This document shows, in pieces, positions 47,202-59,510 of a stretch of 64,000 bases of DNA. Both the position numbers and the translations under genes were made by a program. The notes below the pieces were generated by a model. It did no database searches. It saw only the letters and a list, made by a program, of their open reading frames with translations, and was not told where the DNA came from. The DNA comes from Hedera helix. Taxonomy: Eukaryota; Streptophyta; Magnoliopsida; Apiales; Araliaceae. Within the stretch, counting starts at the first letter, position 1; every line of letters starts with the position of its first letter. The DNA lies in the NCBI GenBank assembly GCA_947179155.2, contig OX359264.1, positions 60,089,202 to 60,153,201 of the forward strand, given 5' to 3'.

Positions 47202-48604
47202 ATGTACAGTCACATTCTTTATGTGAGTCAGGAGTGAGTGCTGTTTCTGGTTGCTTCAGTTACTAGCAGAAAAAGCAGCTACTAGTTTTGTAGGGATTGT
47301 GGACTTTTAGCGTATTAGAGAGGGTGGTGGGACATAGACTGGCAAGTGTGCTGTGGGGGTGTAGTAATTGGAATAGAGAGATTTGTTATTGCTCTCAGAC
47401 TCTTAATTCCATCTCATTTTAGCCATAGCTAGTCAATGTTGATGGCTTTAGCCTGTTTCCATTTGAATGTTCAGACTCTTAATTCTACTTGATTCCATGT
47501 ATCATGAGCCGGTTTATGAAGGGTTTCTCTTTAATTTTACTACATTTTATATATATATAGTCTTCCTTTTATTCAATGCTTTTAACAACGGTGTTTTCAT
47601 CGCGGCTTAAAATGCGTTGAAAACAACTAGAGAGATGGAGCCAACTGTTTGGATAGAAGGAACTGGTCTCCATTTTTATTGTTGGTCTAATGCTTCTTAA
47701 AAACAATTGTGAGGACCATTGTTTATACACATAACGTGCATTGTCATTTGACCAAATTCAATCGTGATCAACGCCTGCCTATACAGTGCAAACTATCAAC
47801 AGTTGTAAACAACTTCATCAGCAAATTTCACCTCTGTTCTTAGTAATTTCGTTTAGATCACGTTATAGTTTTCAATACTGTTCTTCGTCCCAGTTCTTGT
47901 GGCCAATAGAAAGGCTGAGATTATTATTGGAGCAACTTCCTATTAAGCACACTGCAGTATCAAAAGCAGGGGATCCAACTAGTATATTGATGCAATTTCT
48001 GACTTTGAATCCACGTCGTACCTAAATTAAATGTAACGAACATCCACTTTTGACATTGCAAATTCAAGTAGCTTCCATTTTGGGATTTGAGTTCATGAAA
48101 GCAAAAACAGAAATATTCATTTGGGTCATTTTTCATTTCTACAAGTCTCTCTGTTCACCCATCATTGGCATTATAAATCTGGTAAGTGGTAAGACTGGAT
48201 TTGTATGGTCTCTATAGTAATTTAGAAAGGAATGTGGTGGAGAACATTTATATTTCCAATAGGTTCAGCTTTGCCAAGCTTATCTACACTTCAAAAGAAT
48301 GTGAAAAGAGAAAATGGGTGAGTAACAACATGATGATACATTAGATTTTGCCTAATATTTGCGATTTTCCTTCACCTTGAACACGTTGCAGGACCACCAG
48401 AACAAAACCAGGAATTCCCTGTATAAGACCAGATACATCATACGTCTAATTAGAACCTAATGTATTAAAGAATGGAAGATTTGGTTCTTCACAAAATAAA
48501 GGTGCATCAAAACTAGTACTGGTTCTATAACTTTCTATGCGAGTATTTCATTCTTAAGAGATGAAGCCATCAGAGTTAATGAGGTCAATTACCTATTTCA
48601 GAAA
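47202..48604. other. convergent intergenic region
   Basis: It contains the 3'UTR of PP2C on the left and presumably the 3'UTR of the START-like gene on the right. No other gene was recognised. Confidence 0.6.
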
Positions 48605-51600
48605 TCATAATGCCAACTCTGCTGTGTAGGTTTTTGCAAACTTTGCAAACCTTTCCAAACCACGTACAAGTAAGCTTTCAAGAAAAGGTTGCAAGGCCTG
48701 AATGAATAAAGCATAAAAAAATTACGTTGGACGATCTCATGTTAGTTCAAACATATGTATTAAGTACCATTGATGGAAAATTAATACTCTCTCTCCCCCC
48801 CCTGCAAATGCATTTTTAATTACTGAAAATCTAGAGGCAAAACAATCAAAGTTTGGAATCTTAAGGCAATCATCTGCACATTTATTTGTTTAAAATAATT
48901 ACTATTATTTTTTCTTTTATTTTATTATTTTGTTTTGTGAGACTATTATATTTACTGAGAGTAAACTAAGTGTTGCTCAAATACCCCTTTAAAGTCAAAG
49001 CAGTAACCTCAAATACAGGGAAAGAATGCTTACAGATGACACTGGAATCAACAGTGGAGGAACTTTGTATGAAACAGTAAGCTGAAAAAGAAAGATAGCT
49101 CGTAAGGGACCAGTTGAAGCAGATGCGAAGGTAGGAAAACACACAGACACACTCAAACAAGTTGGCTTTTCTAGTCCCCTTCTTTGGTACTATTGGCTCA
49201 ATCACAAGAGAACAAAAGTATTATCTAGTGCTTCTTTACACCTATATACATTCTTCCATAAAGCCATTCTACTGATTGATGAGAAGAACGAACACCTTAG
49301 TAGAATTCTCAACTAAGTCAAGTTGAACTCCAATTGATGACCAGTCCTTAAGATGCAGTAATGGCGAACAGTGGAAGTGATACGAAGGTGGCCAATGGGA
49401 GTTAAAATATAAATATTAAAAAAAATGCAAATTGTATGGAGGACCCTTACTTCTACCACACATGATGAATCACCTTTGGGGAAAAATCGGACAGCTCCTC
49501 TGCAACATGAGAAAGCAGTATCAAGGGTCTGATATCAACCACAAGGCAACAGACAGAAAAGTTTTCTTTTCTTTTGTTCATTAACCATAGAATAAAAGTA
49601 AATCTTCTAACTTAAAAATGGTAAAAGTATATTATAAACACAAGTTGTTCCCTACTGTATAGATATTTGAATTCAACAATAAATAGTGTTAAAATGAAAA
49701 GTACTAATGCAATCAGCTTATTGTAGTTCATTGGTGTGACACTGCTTTTTCCAGGCTATTTGCCAGACCTGTTAGGAAGACCTTCCAGAGATCTCCAATG
49801 AATTTTCTGATTTCGGATAGGCTGCAAGAGGTTAACTGTAACAACTAAAGGGGACATTATATATGCATCAAATATCGTAGAATAAACTTACTCTGTTCCA
49901 CAAAAAGAGTCCCATTTGCAATATTTGCAAACGTAAGGATATCTTTTTCTTCCATGTTTATCCCTAAATATAAGAGTCACTAGTTTTATAGTGGTGGCAT
50001 AGTGATGAAATTGTGTTGTTATACTCGTGGAACAATTTTTTTAATTTTTTTATTGTAAATGAGACTCTTTTTGTGGAACGGACAAAATATAATAAATGAC
50101 ACAAAATACATCTCTGATGATTCTTACCTGCATATTTCGAGCAAGCCAAGAAAATTCAATATCACGCCCAAATGCCTGATACTTCAATGACCATCGTGAT
50201 AGGTCAGGCTTATCTTCCAGATTCTGTGAAATGGAATCCATTATTACGTTCTCTACACATAAATATCTGAACTGCCTTGAGATAACTTAAAAAATAGAAA
50301 TTATAGCAAATACAAGGTAAAAATAGGTTCCCACTCCAGGAAGTAATTCATGTTTCGTAGGTTTCTTTTTTCAGTTGTTTACAACAAGTACTCCATAGAC
50401 CTTTAAGAGCTGTCTGGTTTGGCGTACTAGAGGGGAGACTGGACCCAAATGTATTTCTAAATATAAGATCCCGTTTGGCAAAAAAAGAAGGAAAGAGGGG
50501 TGGGTGGGGAAGGGTGATACTAATCTGTCTCGATTCATAATGCCCAAATGGGGTACAAGTCTATGAAACCAATAACAAGCAAGAGGAGTCAGAAACAATG
50601 CATGTTCTTACACACCTTAACAGATGAAATGAAGGGCATCCAACGAGGAATTGCTTCCCGATCAGAATAACAACTATAAGCTACTGAAATGGGCACATCA
50701 ATTTCCATTTTAACCCTGCATTACAAATATTTGAGTTAATTCATTTGCCAAGAAAGCTCAAGGATGCAAATAAAACCCCAAATTTCACAAACTAGATTGG
50801 TCAGATATTTTTTTTTTCATATCTTAGTTAAAATAAGTAGCTCGATACCAACATACAAGTAAATCAATCACTTCTAATAAATATGGAAAAAATAAACAAA
50901 TTCCTAGACGAATATAGGCATATTTAGAGTCCAAGCAAGAAATGTAATTACAGAACACGGACAGAGGCTCTCCCAGTGGATGACTTGGTTCATACAAATA
51001 TTACAAAAGTTCTTCTTCCTCATACTAGACAGAGTTCTTCTTCGTCATACTAGACAGATAGAGTATTTCAAAGTTAAAATCCAGTATCGAAGTTCAACTT
51101 TACTTAACAAATATCATATCTGGACTACTCTGTGCTCATCTACATGAATCAATGTGATAGTAATGAGCAAAATGGTAATTTCTCTTTTGCTCATGAATTG
51201 AAAGGGCCGTTTAGCTTTAATATGTAAGAATTTCCGCCAATTGCTCTCAACTATAATAACATATAGCAATGTGTAAAGAATCCAAAGAATGATCAAGATC
51301 AGAATTTCATTTTAATGTTTTTACAAACCAATATACATCAGCTCTCCAACATATAATTGCATTGAATTTTGTGTCCATAAATGTAATAAAAGAAGGTAAT
51401 AAAGCAATTATTTTCTGGAATTAAAGAGCAGCATCAGAGTTAGAATAGATAGATTACGTGGAGTCCTGCCATTCCATGATAGGAGAAAAGGGCTTGACGA
51501 ATGAACTTCTTCTTCTTCTTCTACCATATGGGAAGCAGCTGATGAAGACCTTACTGATAGCTGATGATGATGATGAAAATGGTGAAACAGTATGAAGAAA

Positions 51601-51687
51601 GACGACGCCGTTTCTACCCCTGCTGTCAACGAGAGAATTAGGGCTCGCTGGGAATACTAGTGCAGCAGAAGCAACTGTCGCAGCCAT
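48605..51687 (-). CDS. plastid-targeted START-like protein (polyketide cyclase/COQ10-type)
   Basis: This belongs to the plant polyketide cyclase/dehydrase and lipid-transport superfamily, like Arabidopsis At1g02470. The biochemical role is unknown; a hydrophobic-ligand pocket is expected. Exons: 51687-51458, 50715-50616, 50223-50128, 49821-49769, 49499-49451, 49081-49034 and 48697-48605. All are in phase, giving 222 residues. Residues 1 to about 60 are Ser/Ala/Arg-rich, start MAATVASAALVFP and look like a chloroplast transit peptide. Core blocks follow: MEWQDSTVKMEIDVPISVAY, RWMPFISSVK, LSRWSLKYQAFGRDIEFSWL, KIHWRSLEGLPNRGAVRFFP and LERFAKFAK. The donor after exon 4 (GTCTGG) is weak but gives the correct frame. 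No lesion was seen. Confidence 0.92.
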
Positions 51688-51689
51688 TT

Positions 51690-53397
51690 TTGGGTGTATG
51701 TATCTAACTCAGCCAATCAAAATCTAACCCAAATATCGGTAGTTGTGGCGGTGACCCGGCGATGTCAGAATTGAATCCCTTTAGACACGTGTAATCTCAA
51801 GAATCAAGAGGTCTTGCCGTGAAACTGGCCACGTTTGGGCCCAACACATAAAATCTCCGGGGATAGATTCTTATCCCATCTAAGGTCGGCTATATAAAGC
51901 CTTGCCACTCCCACAGCAATGCCTTTTTTAAAAAAAAATATATATAATTCATTTGTAAAACATATACTAACAAAAAAAATGAATTCTAACAACTCAACCA
52001 CATATCAACATATAGTCCTTTCGTGTCTAGATTAAAATTTTATTTTATTATATATTTGGAATGTTGAGATTTATCATCACCACAAAGAATTATCTAAATT
52101 AATTCATTTTCCCCATCAATCAATAAAGAATATAAATCAATATAAATAATTAAAACATTGAAAAACGATTTCTCGCCCTATTTCACTCGGTCCTAAGCTC
52201 GACGTCTTCAACGGAGTCAACTCGTGGTCTTCTATCTTACTGAAAATAATTAATTGTTTGTTATATATTACTGATATTATATAGTCTACGTTAGATTTAA
52301 AGTACAAATATCATTTTTCAAAAATAATGACATGCGCACGGGCTTAGAAAAATAGAATATTAAATCCATTCTTTTTAATTTAGAAATTAGCAAGGGATTC
52401 TGATGCACATGGAGGGAGAATAGAATGAACATGCATGATTTTTCTGATTATGGAAGGTAATTAAGATTGAATTGGATTGTTACGTACGTGAAGATATCAA
52501 AAAGATTCAATTTGTAGTCGTTGAAGCAGAAGCACGCGGGCCTATATATGTTACCACTGGCAAGCCAGCCATGCTGGTGTGGAGGTGTAATAAGATGATC
52601 TGATCCAATACAACCTCAAAAATCTTACATTTTAGTTTTAGATATTTAGATTTATGAACTCATTAAAGAGAGAGTACATATATATATATATATATATATA
52701 TTGTTTTGGTATATTTTAATATAAATATTCCAAAAGAACAGGGTAAGGATGTTTGGTATTTGAGTAAATGAGAAAATCCTAAAAAATATTCTAGTTGTAA
52801 ATGAATAATTTAGAATTAAATCATTCTATGGGTCCGGCCCTATTCAATAATAACATGTGCTTTTGGGATGCATTATTTAAATTTCAGTCAACAAGGTAAA
52901 AACTAGAGTACTATAACTCGAGAATGACTAGCAGAAAACGTTAGTTTGTTAAAAAGAAAATGTTTTAAAGATGATTTTTTTTTGCATTTTCTGATTGTTT
53001 GTTAGTGACAATGAGAAATGATTTTTATTCCATAGGCTCATCTTCAATAAAATTACTAACCCTTTTAAATATTTTTCTTCAAACAGATCAAAGGAAGCTT
53101 AAATTTCATTGTTTTCTCGATCTCTTTGACAAAAGTGAAGTGAAAAGATGGAGCTAGGGAAATCTGCCTTATAATCAGTAGGTTACAGACAAGAGAATTA
53201 GATAGAACGCAATTGTAGCATGGGACATCTATAAATGCCATAAAGAAAGGGAAAGTAGGCCTGAGACATCGAAAGACAAGATGTATGAAGATGGCAAAAA
53301 TAATAAAATTGCGGATTACAAGGAGAGAAAGCACGTGGGAAAGTGCTGGTAACAAGGTTTGACTTTGAAATTAAATAAAATTCGAGAAGATTCTTCT
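51690..53397. other. spacer upstream of the START-like gene
   Basis: It contains the promoter region of the START-like gene near 51700-51850 and the 3'UTR of the SDR gene at the right end. A TA run sits at 52675-52701. No gene was recognised. Confidence 0.55.
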
Positions 53398-54306
53398 TCA
53401 GAATGCATCGAAACTATGGTTAACCACCGAAAAGCCCCCATCCACAGCCAAATTATGTCCACTAATATAAGCAGATTCATCAGAAGCAAGAAACAGGGCA
53501 GCTTCAACAACATGCCTAGCCTTCAAAACAATCCCCTTCAAATTAGCCACTTTACAGTTATTAGCCTCAACTTCACTTGGTTCCAAATTATAAGCCTTGC
53601 AAGAAAGAGGCGTCCCAATCCCAAACGGAGAAACGCAATTCACTCGAATCCCATAAGCCCCAAGCTCACTGCACGCTGCCCGAACAAGCCCAACCACAGC
53701 ATGTTTCGACGTGGTGTAGGCGTGTGGTCCGGTCCCTCCAAGGTTTGATGCTATGCTTGTGGTGCAAATAATTGAACCGCGTATTTTTCTAGCAACCATG
53801 ACCCTAGCAGCGTGTTTAATTGTTGCGGCAACGCCGCGAACATTGGTGGCCATGGTGTTGTCGAATTGTTGAATGTCGAGGTCTAGTATGCCTGTCAATG
53901 GGCCTATGATGGCAGCGTTGCTGAACAAAATGTCTAGGCTACCGTATTTTTCCAAGGCGAAATTTACTGTTTGTTCAACCTGATTTTCATTCCTTACGTC
54001 GCAGTGATAATAACTAACCTTGTCGGACCCTATTGATGCAACAACTTGATGCCCTAATTCATCTTGAACATCGGCAACCACCACAGATGCTCCATTTTCA
54101 GCAAATAATCTCACGGCCTCCTCACCGATCCCACTGGCTGCACCGGTGATTAGTGCCACCTTACCCTCCAACCTACAAAATTAAACAAATTTATTCATGC
54201 GATAAATTAATAAAATTAGCATCATTAATCCATGAAATTTGAGGCAAGTTATAGAACTTGATCAAGAAATTGGAAGGAAAAAAAAAACTCACCTTGGCTT
54301 AGACAT
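53398..54306 (-). CDS. short-chain dehydrogenase/reductase, SDR110C-like
   Basis: This is an NAD(P)-dependent oxidoreductase of the classical SDR type. It resembles plant secoisolariciresinol/xanthoxin/terpenoid-alcohol dehydrogenases; the substrate cannot be told. Two exons: 54306-54293 (MSKPR) and 54172-53398, joined GT-AG, giving 262 residues. The apparent Met at 54171 is a TTG codon, so the true start is in exon 1. Seen: cofactor loop TGAASGIGEE, Asp of VVVADVQ (NAD preference), SNAAI where NNAG is usual, catalytic Ser in CTTSIAS, YTTSK, then SPFGIGTPL and a C-terminal SGHNLAVDGGFSVVNHSF. A TATA box lies at 54401-54408. It looks intact. Fragments of two further copies lie upstream at 55933 and 59170. 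Confidence 0.93.
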
Positions 54307-54400
54307 TGATTAATTTCGCTTGATGGGATTGCTCAAATCTGGAAATAAGGCTCTTGGATCTGATGTTATACTAAGTTATTTATTCACAGGTTTTAGGTTT

Positions 54401-54408
54401 AATATATA
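54401..54408 (-). promoter_or_regulatory. TATA box of the SDR gene
   Basis: TATATATT on the minus strand, about 95 bp above the ATG. It is conserved in the duplicated copy near 56168. Confidence 0.6.
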
Positions 54409-55417
54409 GGCTGCAGAGCTCGACAGTTTGGTGCATGTAATGAAGGGTATTAATAATGCCATGTTCTAATTTCTCTGTGTACCTCTTTGTCATTAGATAC
54501 GACAGTTTTCCTCTTCTTTTTTTTAATTAGAACAAAAAAGAAGTAAAAATTGAAAAAAGCTCCATCAACCAGAATTCTCTTTCAAGTCGACTCTTCTTGC
54601 AAATGTGTATAAAAAAAGATTTTAAATCACCCTCTATATAATTGGACTTACTGTTTAAACAAACTCCGACACTTGTTCAAGTTCTCTACATTTAATACTG
54701 TATGACTATTGGAATCTCATAACGTATGTGTGATATTGAAAAAAATGTATATTATTCATTTAGCAAAAGAGAAGAATATTACTCCCAAAGTTTTGACAAT
54801 TTCCTTGATATAACATCTTTTGAAAATAATACATCGTCGTAAATGTATTTTTTTGGTATGTTAATGATCCCAACATTGTTGAGTAGAATAGTCATAACTA
54901 TTTTACTATATTTTGGAGTTCTTATAATCTTATTTAATAAAAAAAGAGGAAACTTCAATTCATTTAACAAAAAAACTATATAATATACATGCTATAGAAG
55001 AACCGCCTCAACAACGAGGGTAAAATAAGGTGCAATTGAAACAACCCAATTACACAAGCAACATTAGGGTACAACAAATGTATTACGTACAAGAGAGAAA
55101 AATTCGTCGCAAGATTATATTTTTCCATCATTTTAATTTGCTTTTGATCTTTTTCTATTTCTTTTTGGGTAAATATGTTTTCACCTTGTTTCGTCATATG
55201 AGAGAACGCGTCTCTGCGAAAAGAGGCGGGGAAACCTAGTGATGTCCGGCCACTTTGGAGAAGCATGACAAGGCTAGGCCAGTTGGCCAGTTGGCCACTT
55301 GCTTGGTAATTGCTTCTGTTCATGTGTTGTCCACTAATTATTTGTGTTAGGAATCGATCACTCTACTAAAGGACGTACTTGACTAGCCACCCATGAACAA
55401 CTTGTCTTCATTATTAA

Positions 55418-55712
55418 TATTGCATTCGGATCGAAAGAATAGAATAAAAGAAAAAATAAGATAATTTTAAAATATTTTAATTATATATTTAGTTGTTGGT
55501 GTAGTTGAGTAGTATAATATAATGATAAAATTATCACACATATTTATTCTATTTGAATGAATTTTATTCCATCACCTCTCACATGAAATAAAAATTAAAA
55601 AGATAAAATAAATATTTATTCAATTAGAACAGTTTATTTTCTAAAATAATAATTAAAAAAATATTATGTTTCGTTATATATATTTTTTATTTTTTCAATT
55701 TAAACATAGTAT
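55418..55712. mobile_element. MITE (family G), copy 2
   Basis: The left end TATTGCATTCGGATCGAAAG, followed by AATAGAATAAAAG, matches the inward-read right end of the copy at 23372-23673. The interior CCATCACCTCTCACATGAAAT is the reverse of that copy's GAGAGGTGATG block. It is therefore inserted in the opposite orientation. Confidence 0.65.
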
Positions 55713-55932
55713 AATTATTTAAAAAGTGACATCATTGACCTAACCTCTGCCTAACTTAATAAATGGGAGTCGATATCCACTTGAGTACTTAGTTTAGACA
55801 ATATAGCCAACGTCAAATGATGTAAATGCATACTTTTCCTTTATAGGAATTTGATTTCAATTAATACAATCATAATTATTGTAAATTATTTAAAAATATT
55901 ACTATTAAAAATAAAATTTATTAGCTGTAAAA

Positions 55933-56491
55933 TCCAACCTACAAAATTAAACAAATTTATTCATGCGATAAATTAATAAAATTAGCATCATTAATCAATG
56001 AAATTTGATGCAAGTTTATAGAACTTGATCAAGAAATTGGAAGAAGAAAAAAAACTCACCTTGGCTTAGACATTGATGAATTTCGTTTGATGGGATTGCT
56101 CAAATCTGGAAATAAGGCACCTGGATATGATGTTATACTAAGTTATTTATTCACAGGTTTTAGGCTTAATATATAGGCTGCAGAGTTCGATGGTTTGGTG
56201 CATGTAATGAAGGGTACTAATAATGCCATGTTCTAATTTCTCTGTGTACCTCTTTGTCATTAGATACGCAATTTTCCTTCTTTTTTTTTAATTAGAACAA
56301 AAAAGAAGTAAAAAATTGAAAAAAACTCCATCAACCACAATTCTCTTTCAAGTCAACGCTTCTTGCAAATGTGAATAAAAAAATATTTTAGATCACCCTC
56401 TATAATTGGACTAACTGTTTAAACAAACTCTGACACTTGTTCAAGTTCTCTGCATTCAGTACTGTATGGCTATTAGAATATCATAATGCAT
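55933..56491 (-). pseudogene. duplicated SDR promoter, first exon and intron
   Basis: About 560 bp closely match 54167-54728: SDR promoter with TATA (near 56168), leader, exon 1 with intact ATG at 56073 (MSKPR) and donor (AAG|GTGAG, 56060/56059), and intron 1 with its acceptor. Homology stops about 5 bp into exon 2 (TTGGA), where the sequence becomes unrelated. There is no catalytic exon. It lies 1.2 kb upstream of the intact gene in the same orientation and could serve as an extra promoter. Confidence 0.88.
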
Positions 56492-56683
56492 GGGATCCGA
56501 TTAGTATGAAGTTAACTTCATAATAAATTGAACAATGAACCAATACAGCGCTGACACGCAGAGAGAGAGAACCAATGCTTTTCTAAACAATTTCCTACCT
56601 TTCAAGTAAATGATGCTAGTGACTCCACAACCGATTCTTATAAGTTTTTTCAGAATTGGTATGTTGATTATCTTTTAGATAAA

Positions 56684-56923
56684 GTGTACTCTCTTCAAAA
56701 ACTTCCTTCTAAATCTGTGAAAAATTATATCCTCGAGGCAAAATCTCTCACATATGCGCTTAATCGTTCTGATGAACCGATCGATGAAGCTGAACTCATT
56801 GATTGCATTATTGATGGACTTGATGACTCTCTTAATGACTTCTGCGAGACCTATTATCTGATAAATCCTTCTTTATCTTTAGATTTACTTTCTTCTATGC
56901 TTCTTAGTCTTGCCAAATTATAA
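56684..56923 (+). pseudogene. Copia-type gag fragment
   Basis: Eighty codons contain LPSKSVKNYILEAKSLTYAL, ELIDCIIDGLDDSLNDFCE and LDLLSSMLLSLAKL. This is the helical pattern of Ty1/Copia gag (UBN2-type) regions. Upstream bases from about 56640 continue the similarity. No pol, LTR or target duplication was found, so it is an isolated relic. Confidence 0.6.
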
Positions 56924-57198
56924 GATATTCATCGCAATTCAGTTTGTGGATATAGCCCAACCCATGACATCTCATTCTTTTCTTTCTCATAATGTCTTGT
57001 TACACCCCAATCCGAAAATCATGCCTGAAATATCTATTCTTCCAACACCACCTTTTATATTTACTCCATCTACATCCCATAAGTCACCGCAATCTAATCC
57101 ACCGCAACGGTGCGATATCTCTCTTACTCAATCTCCATCAACAGTACCTTCTGATGAGCAATTGTCTGCTTCTGCCCAATATAAACAACTTGCTTATT

Positions 57199-57303
57199 AA
57201 TCCAGACAGGTTAAACATAAATCCAGACAACCTGCGTATCAATCCAGACAGGCTAAGCATAAATTCAAACAGTCTGATGAGCAATCAAGACAGCCTGTAT
57301 TCC
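57199..57303 (+). repeat. 21-bp minisatellite
   Basis: Five consecutive 21-bp units based on AATCCAGACAGGTTAAACAT. Units 4 and 5 are more diverged. In one frame they read as a seven-residue INPDRLN-type repeat. Confidence 0.85.
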
Positions 57304-57399
57304 AACAAATTTTTTCGATTGTTTTTTCTTCTTTGTCTACTCGGCTTTCAATTGCAATTATCCAATTAATCATCTAGGCAATTATCAATACAATTATCT

Positions 57400-58680
57400 A
57401 TTCTCAATTCAATATTCTTTCAAGTATTATGACATTAAAATTCATTAAAATGAATTAGTTATTGAATTAAACAATGAAGTAGGAAATAGCTGTTTTGAAT
57501 TTATCGGGATTGAAATTAAGGGGTTGTTTTTGGGCTTTTTATGCTCGAGTATTTTGGGGTTTGTGTCACCTATAGGGGTAGTTAGACCATGTTATGCATA
57601 GGTCACTGTCCAAAGATAAGTCAATTCTGAGTTAGTTTGAATTAGTTATTAATTTAACAAGTTTTGAAATCGATTAGCGTAAAAGTTAAAAATACGAAGT
57701 TAGGGTTATGGTTAAATGCTAGTTATAGTGAGCCAATTTAAGGAATCATATTATGACTGATTAGGATAACACAATGGAAAAGATATATCTTGTGATTTTA
57801 TGTACTTATTATTATTATTATTATTTGGGTTAATTATGTAGATAAATATGAGTGACAACTCTTTTAAGCATCTAATTTGAAAAACGGGAGGGGGGACTAG
57901 ATCTCTCACCTTATGTTGGTCTATTTTTTGATAAAGTTTAAAATATTTTATTTTAGTTAAATTATCTTCTCATACCGACAATTCATAGTAAATCGACTCC
58001 ACCCATAACTTATAAATATTTTATTTTATTTTTTCTTTCACTTTCACTTTCTATTTCTATTTTTTGTTTTATATTTTTTCATTCATGTTTTTAGGTTTTA
58101 TTCAAATATTTTAATTTTTTTCTTATTTGCACATATAATATATGCAACATAGACTGGTATATATAATATGATGTGCTACCCGTATAATTTTATCTAATTT
58201 TATATATTAATATCTTTTGTAATTATAATTTTATAAAAAAAAACTTTCGCAATAGGATACGAAGACTCTTAAAACATTATTTGAATTAGAAGCTTTCATA
58301 AAATTTGAGATAAATAAGCTTTAAACGTGGAAATGAAGAAATTTGCTGCCTCAATTAGTCATCTATCTACTCACTAAATTAAAGAGACTTTTCGTAATAG
58401 AAGTTTCGGCGGCCTTGCTTGGAGCCCAAGGCCGCCGCCTCAGTTCGCGTAATAAATTCCTTGTTTATTGTTTGTCTCTTCAAAGTCTTGACAGCCCAAG
58501 ACAAAATAGGTCATCCACTCTTATCCCCATCTTCATAATCGTACGTCAAATAAATAAAATATTAAAAACTCAATAATTGATAAGTTGAAAGAGTCTTTTT
58601 ATTTATTGTCAATTAAATTTAAAATAAATGCTTTAATAGGTTATCAAAATTAAGATTATCTCTTCACGTAGCTCAAGTGC
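57400..58680. other. gene-free spacer
   Basis: No gene was recognised. It contains a GC-rich hairpin (listed) and AT-rich low-complexity DNA. Confidence 0.55.
58407..58437. repeat. perfect 11-bp GC-rich hairpin
   Basis: CGGCGGCCTTG (58407-58417) and CAAGGCCGCCG (58427-58437) are perfect inverses with a 9-base loop. It stands out in AT-rich surroundings. No T-run follows. Confidence 0.8.
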
Positions 58681-58689
58681 GCACATCCT

Positions 58690-58881
58690 TGAGCTAAGGA
58701 TTAATATATGTATATAATATTCAATAACAAAAATTAATTATTATATTTTATTTTATTATTAAAAAATAAATCTTGATATAAAAATTTGTGTCAAGTCTCA
58801 CTTTTTAATAATAAAATAAAATATAATAATTAATATTGTGATTAAATATTATATATGTAAAATAATCCTTAAGCTAAAGGT
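58690..58881. mobile_element. foldback MITE (family F), copy e
   Basis: The arms start TGAGCTAAGGATTAATATATG and, read inward from the right, TAGCTTAAGGATTATTTTAC. The core AATAAATCTTGATATAAAAA is mirrored by TTGTGTCAAGTCTCACTTTT, and both flanks carry TTATTATTAAAAA or its inverse. Confidence 0.8.
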
Positions 58882-59169
58882 TAATTATCACATACTTCCA
58901 AACAAGAGAGGTTCTATTATATATTGATACTAATGCTTTAACTTAAACCTTTGGAAAAATTTATAATCTCATAGACGCTTTTTCAAAACGATGAGTTTTT
59001 GGGAACTTTTTTTTAAACATTTATTAAAAATATATATAATGGTAGTATGATGGTATAAAATATGTCAAAAATAAAAATAATTATATATTAAAAAATTTAT
59101 ATTACTTTATAGTGTAAAAATAAAAATGTATCTCCTCCGATAAAGATTTAAATTCGAAGCATAGTGTAC

Positions 59170-59233
59170 CATTCGTGGCTGCCTCAGTAATTTCAGTAGC
59201 AGCACAAGTGGCAAGTTCCACCTTACCCTCCAA
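59170..59233 (-). pseudogene. decayed SDR exon-2 fragment
   Basis: The minus strand reads LEGKVELATCAATEITEAA, aligning with the intact gene's LEGKVALITGAASGIGEEA. The first 15 bases, TTGGAGGGTAAGGTG, are identical. The cofactor-loop glycines are lost, the acceptor AG is missing and the fragment ends after about 21 codons. It is a third, older remnant of the SDR cluster. Confidence 0.7.
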
Positions 59234-59345
59234 AAAACAGCTGTTCACAGGAAATAGTTGAAGTTAAAATTAAATAACTTGGGTGGGTTGTATTGTATGT
59301 TCAACTGCTTAGAAACCTTTAACAATCAAATCAAGAAGAATAAGT

Positions 59346-59510
59346 TTACACACATAATATTAGAATATAATATAAAATATTATATTTTATCTTATTATTA
59401 AAAAATGAATTTTGACACGAAAATTTGTGACAGTCTCCATTTTTTAATAATAAAATAAGATATAATATTTTATATTATGTTTTAATATTGTATGTATTAT
59501 TGTGTGCTTA
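59346..59510. mobile_element. foldback MITE (family F), copy f
   Basis: TTATATTTTATCTTATTATT with AAAAAATGAATTTTGACACG is mirrored by TGACAGTCTCCATTTTTTAA and TAATAAAATAAGATATAATA. The arms pair over more than 60 bp. Confidence 0.8.

Noticed and set aside
53359..53748. 129-codon plus-strand frame opposite the SDR gene
   Set aside because: It is a shadow of the strongly supported SDR frame on the minus strand.
56992..57369. 125-codon plus-strand frame after the Copia gag fragment
   Set aside because: Its composition is driven by the 21-bp minisatellite and T/C-rich DNA, and it is out of frame with gag.
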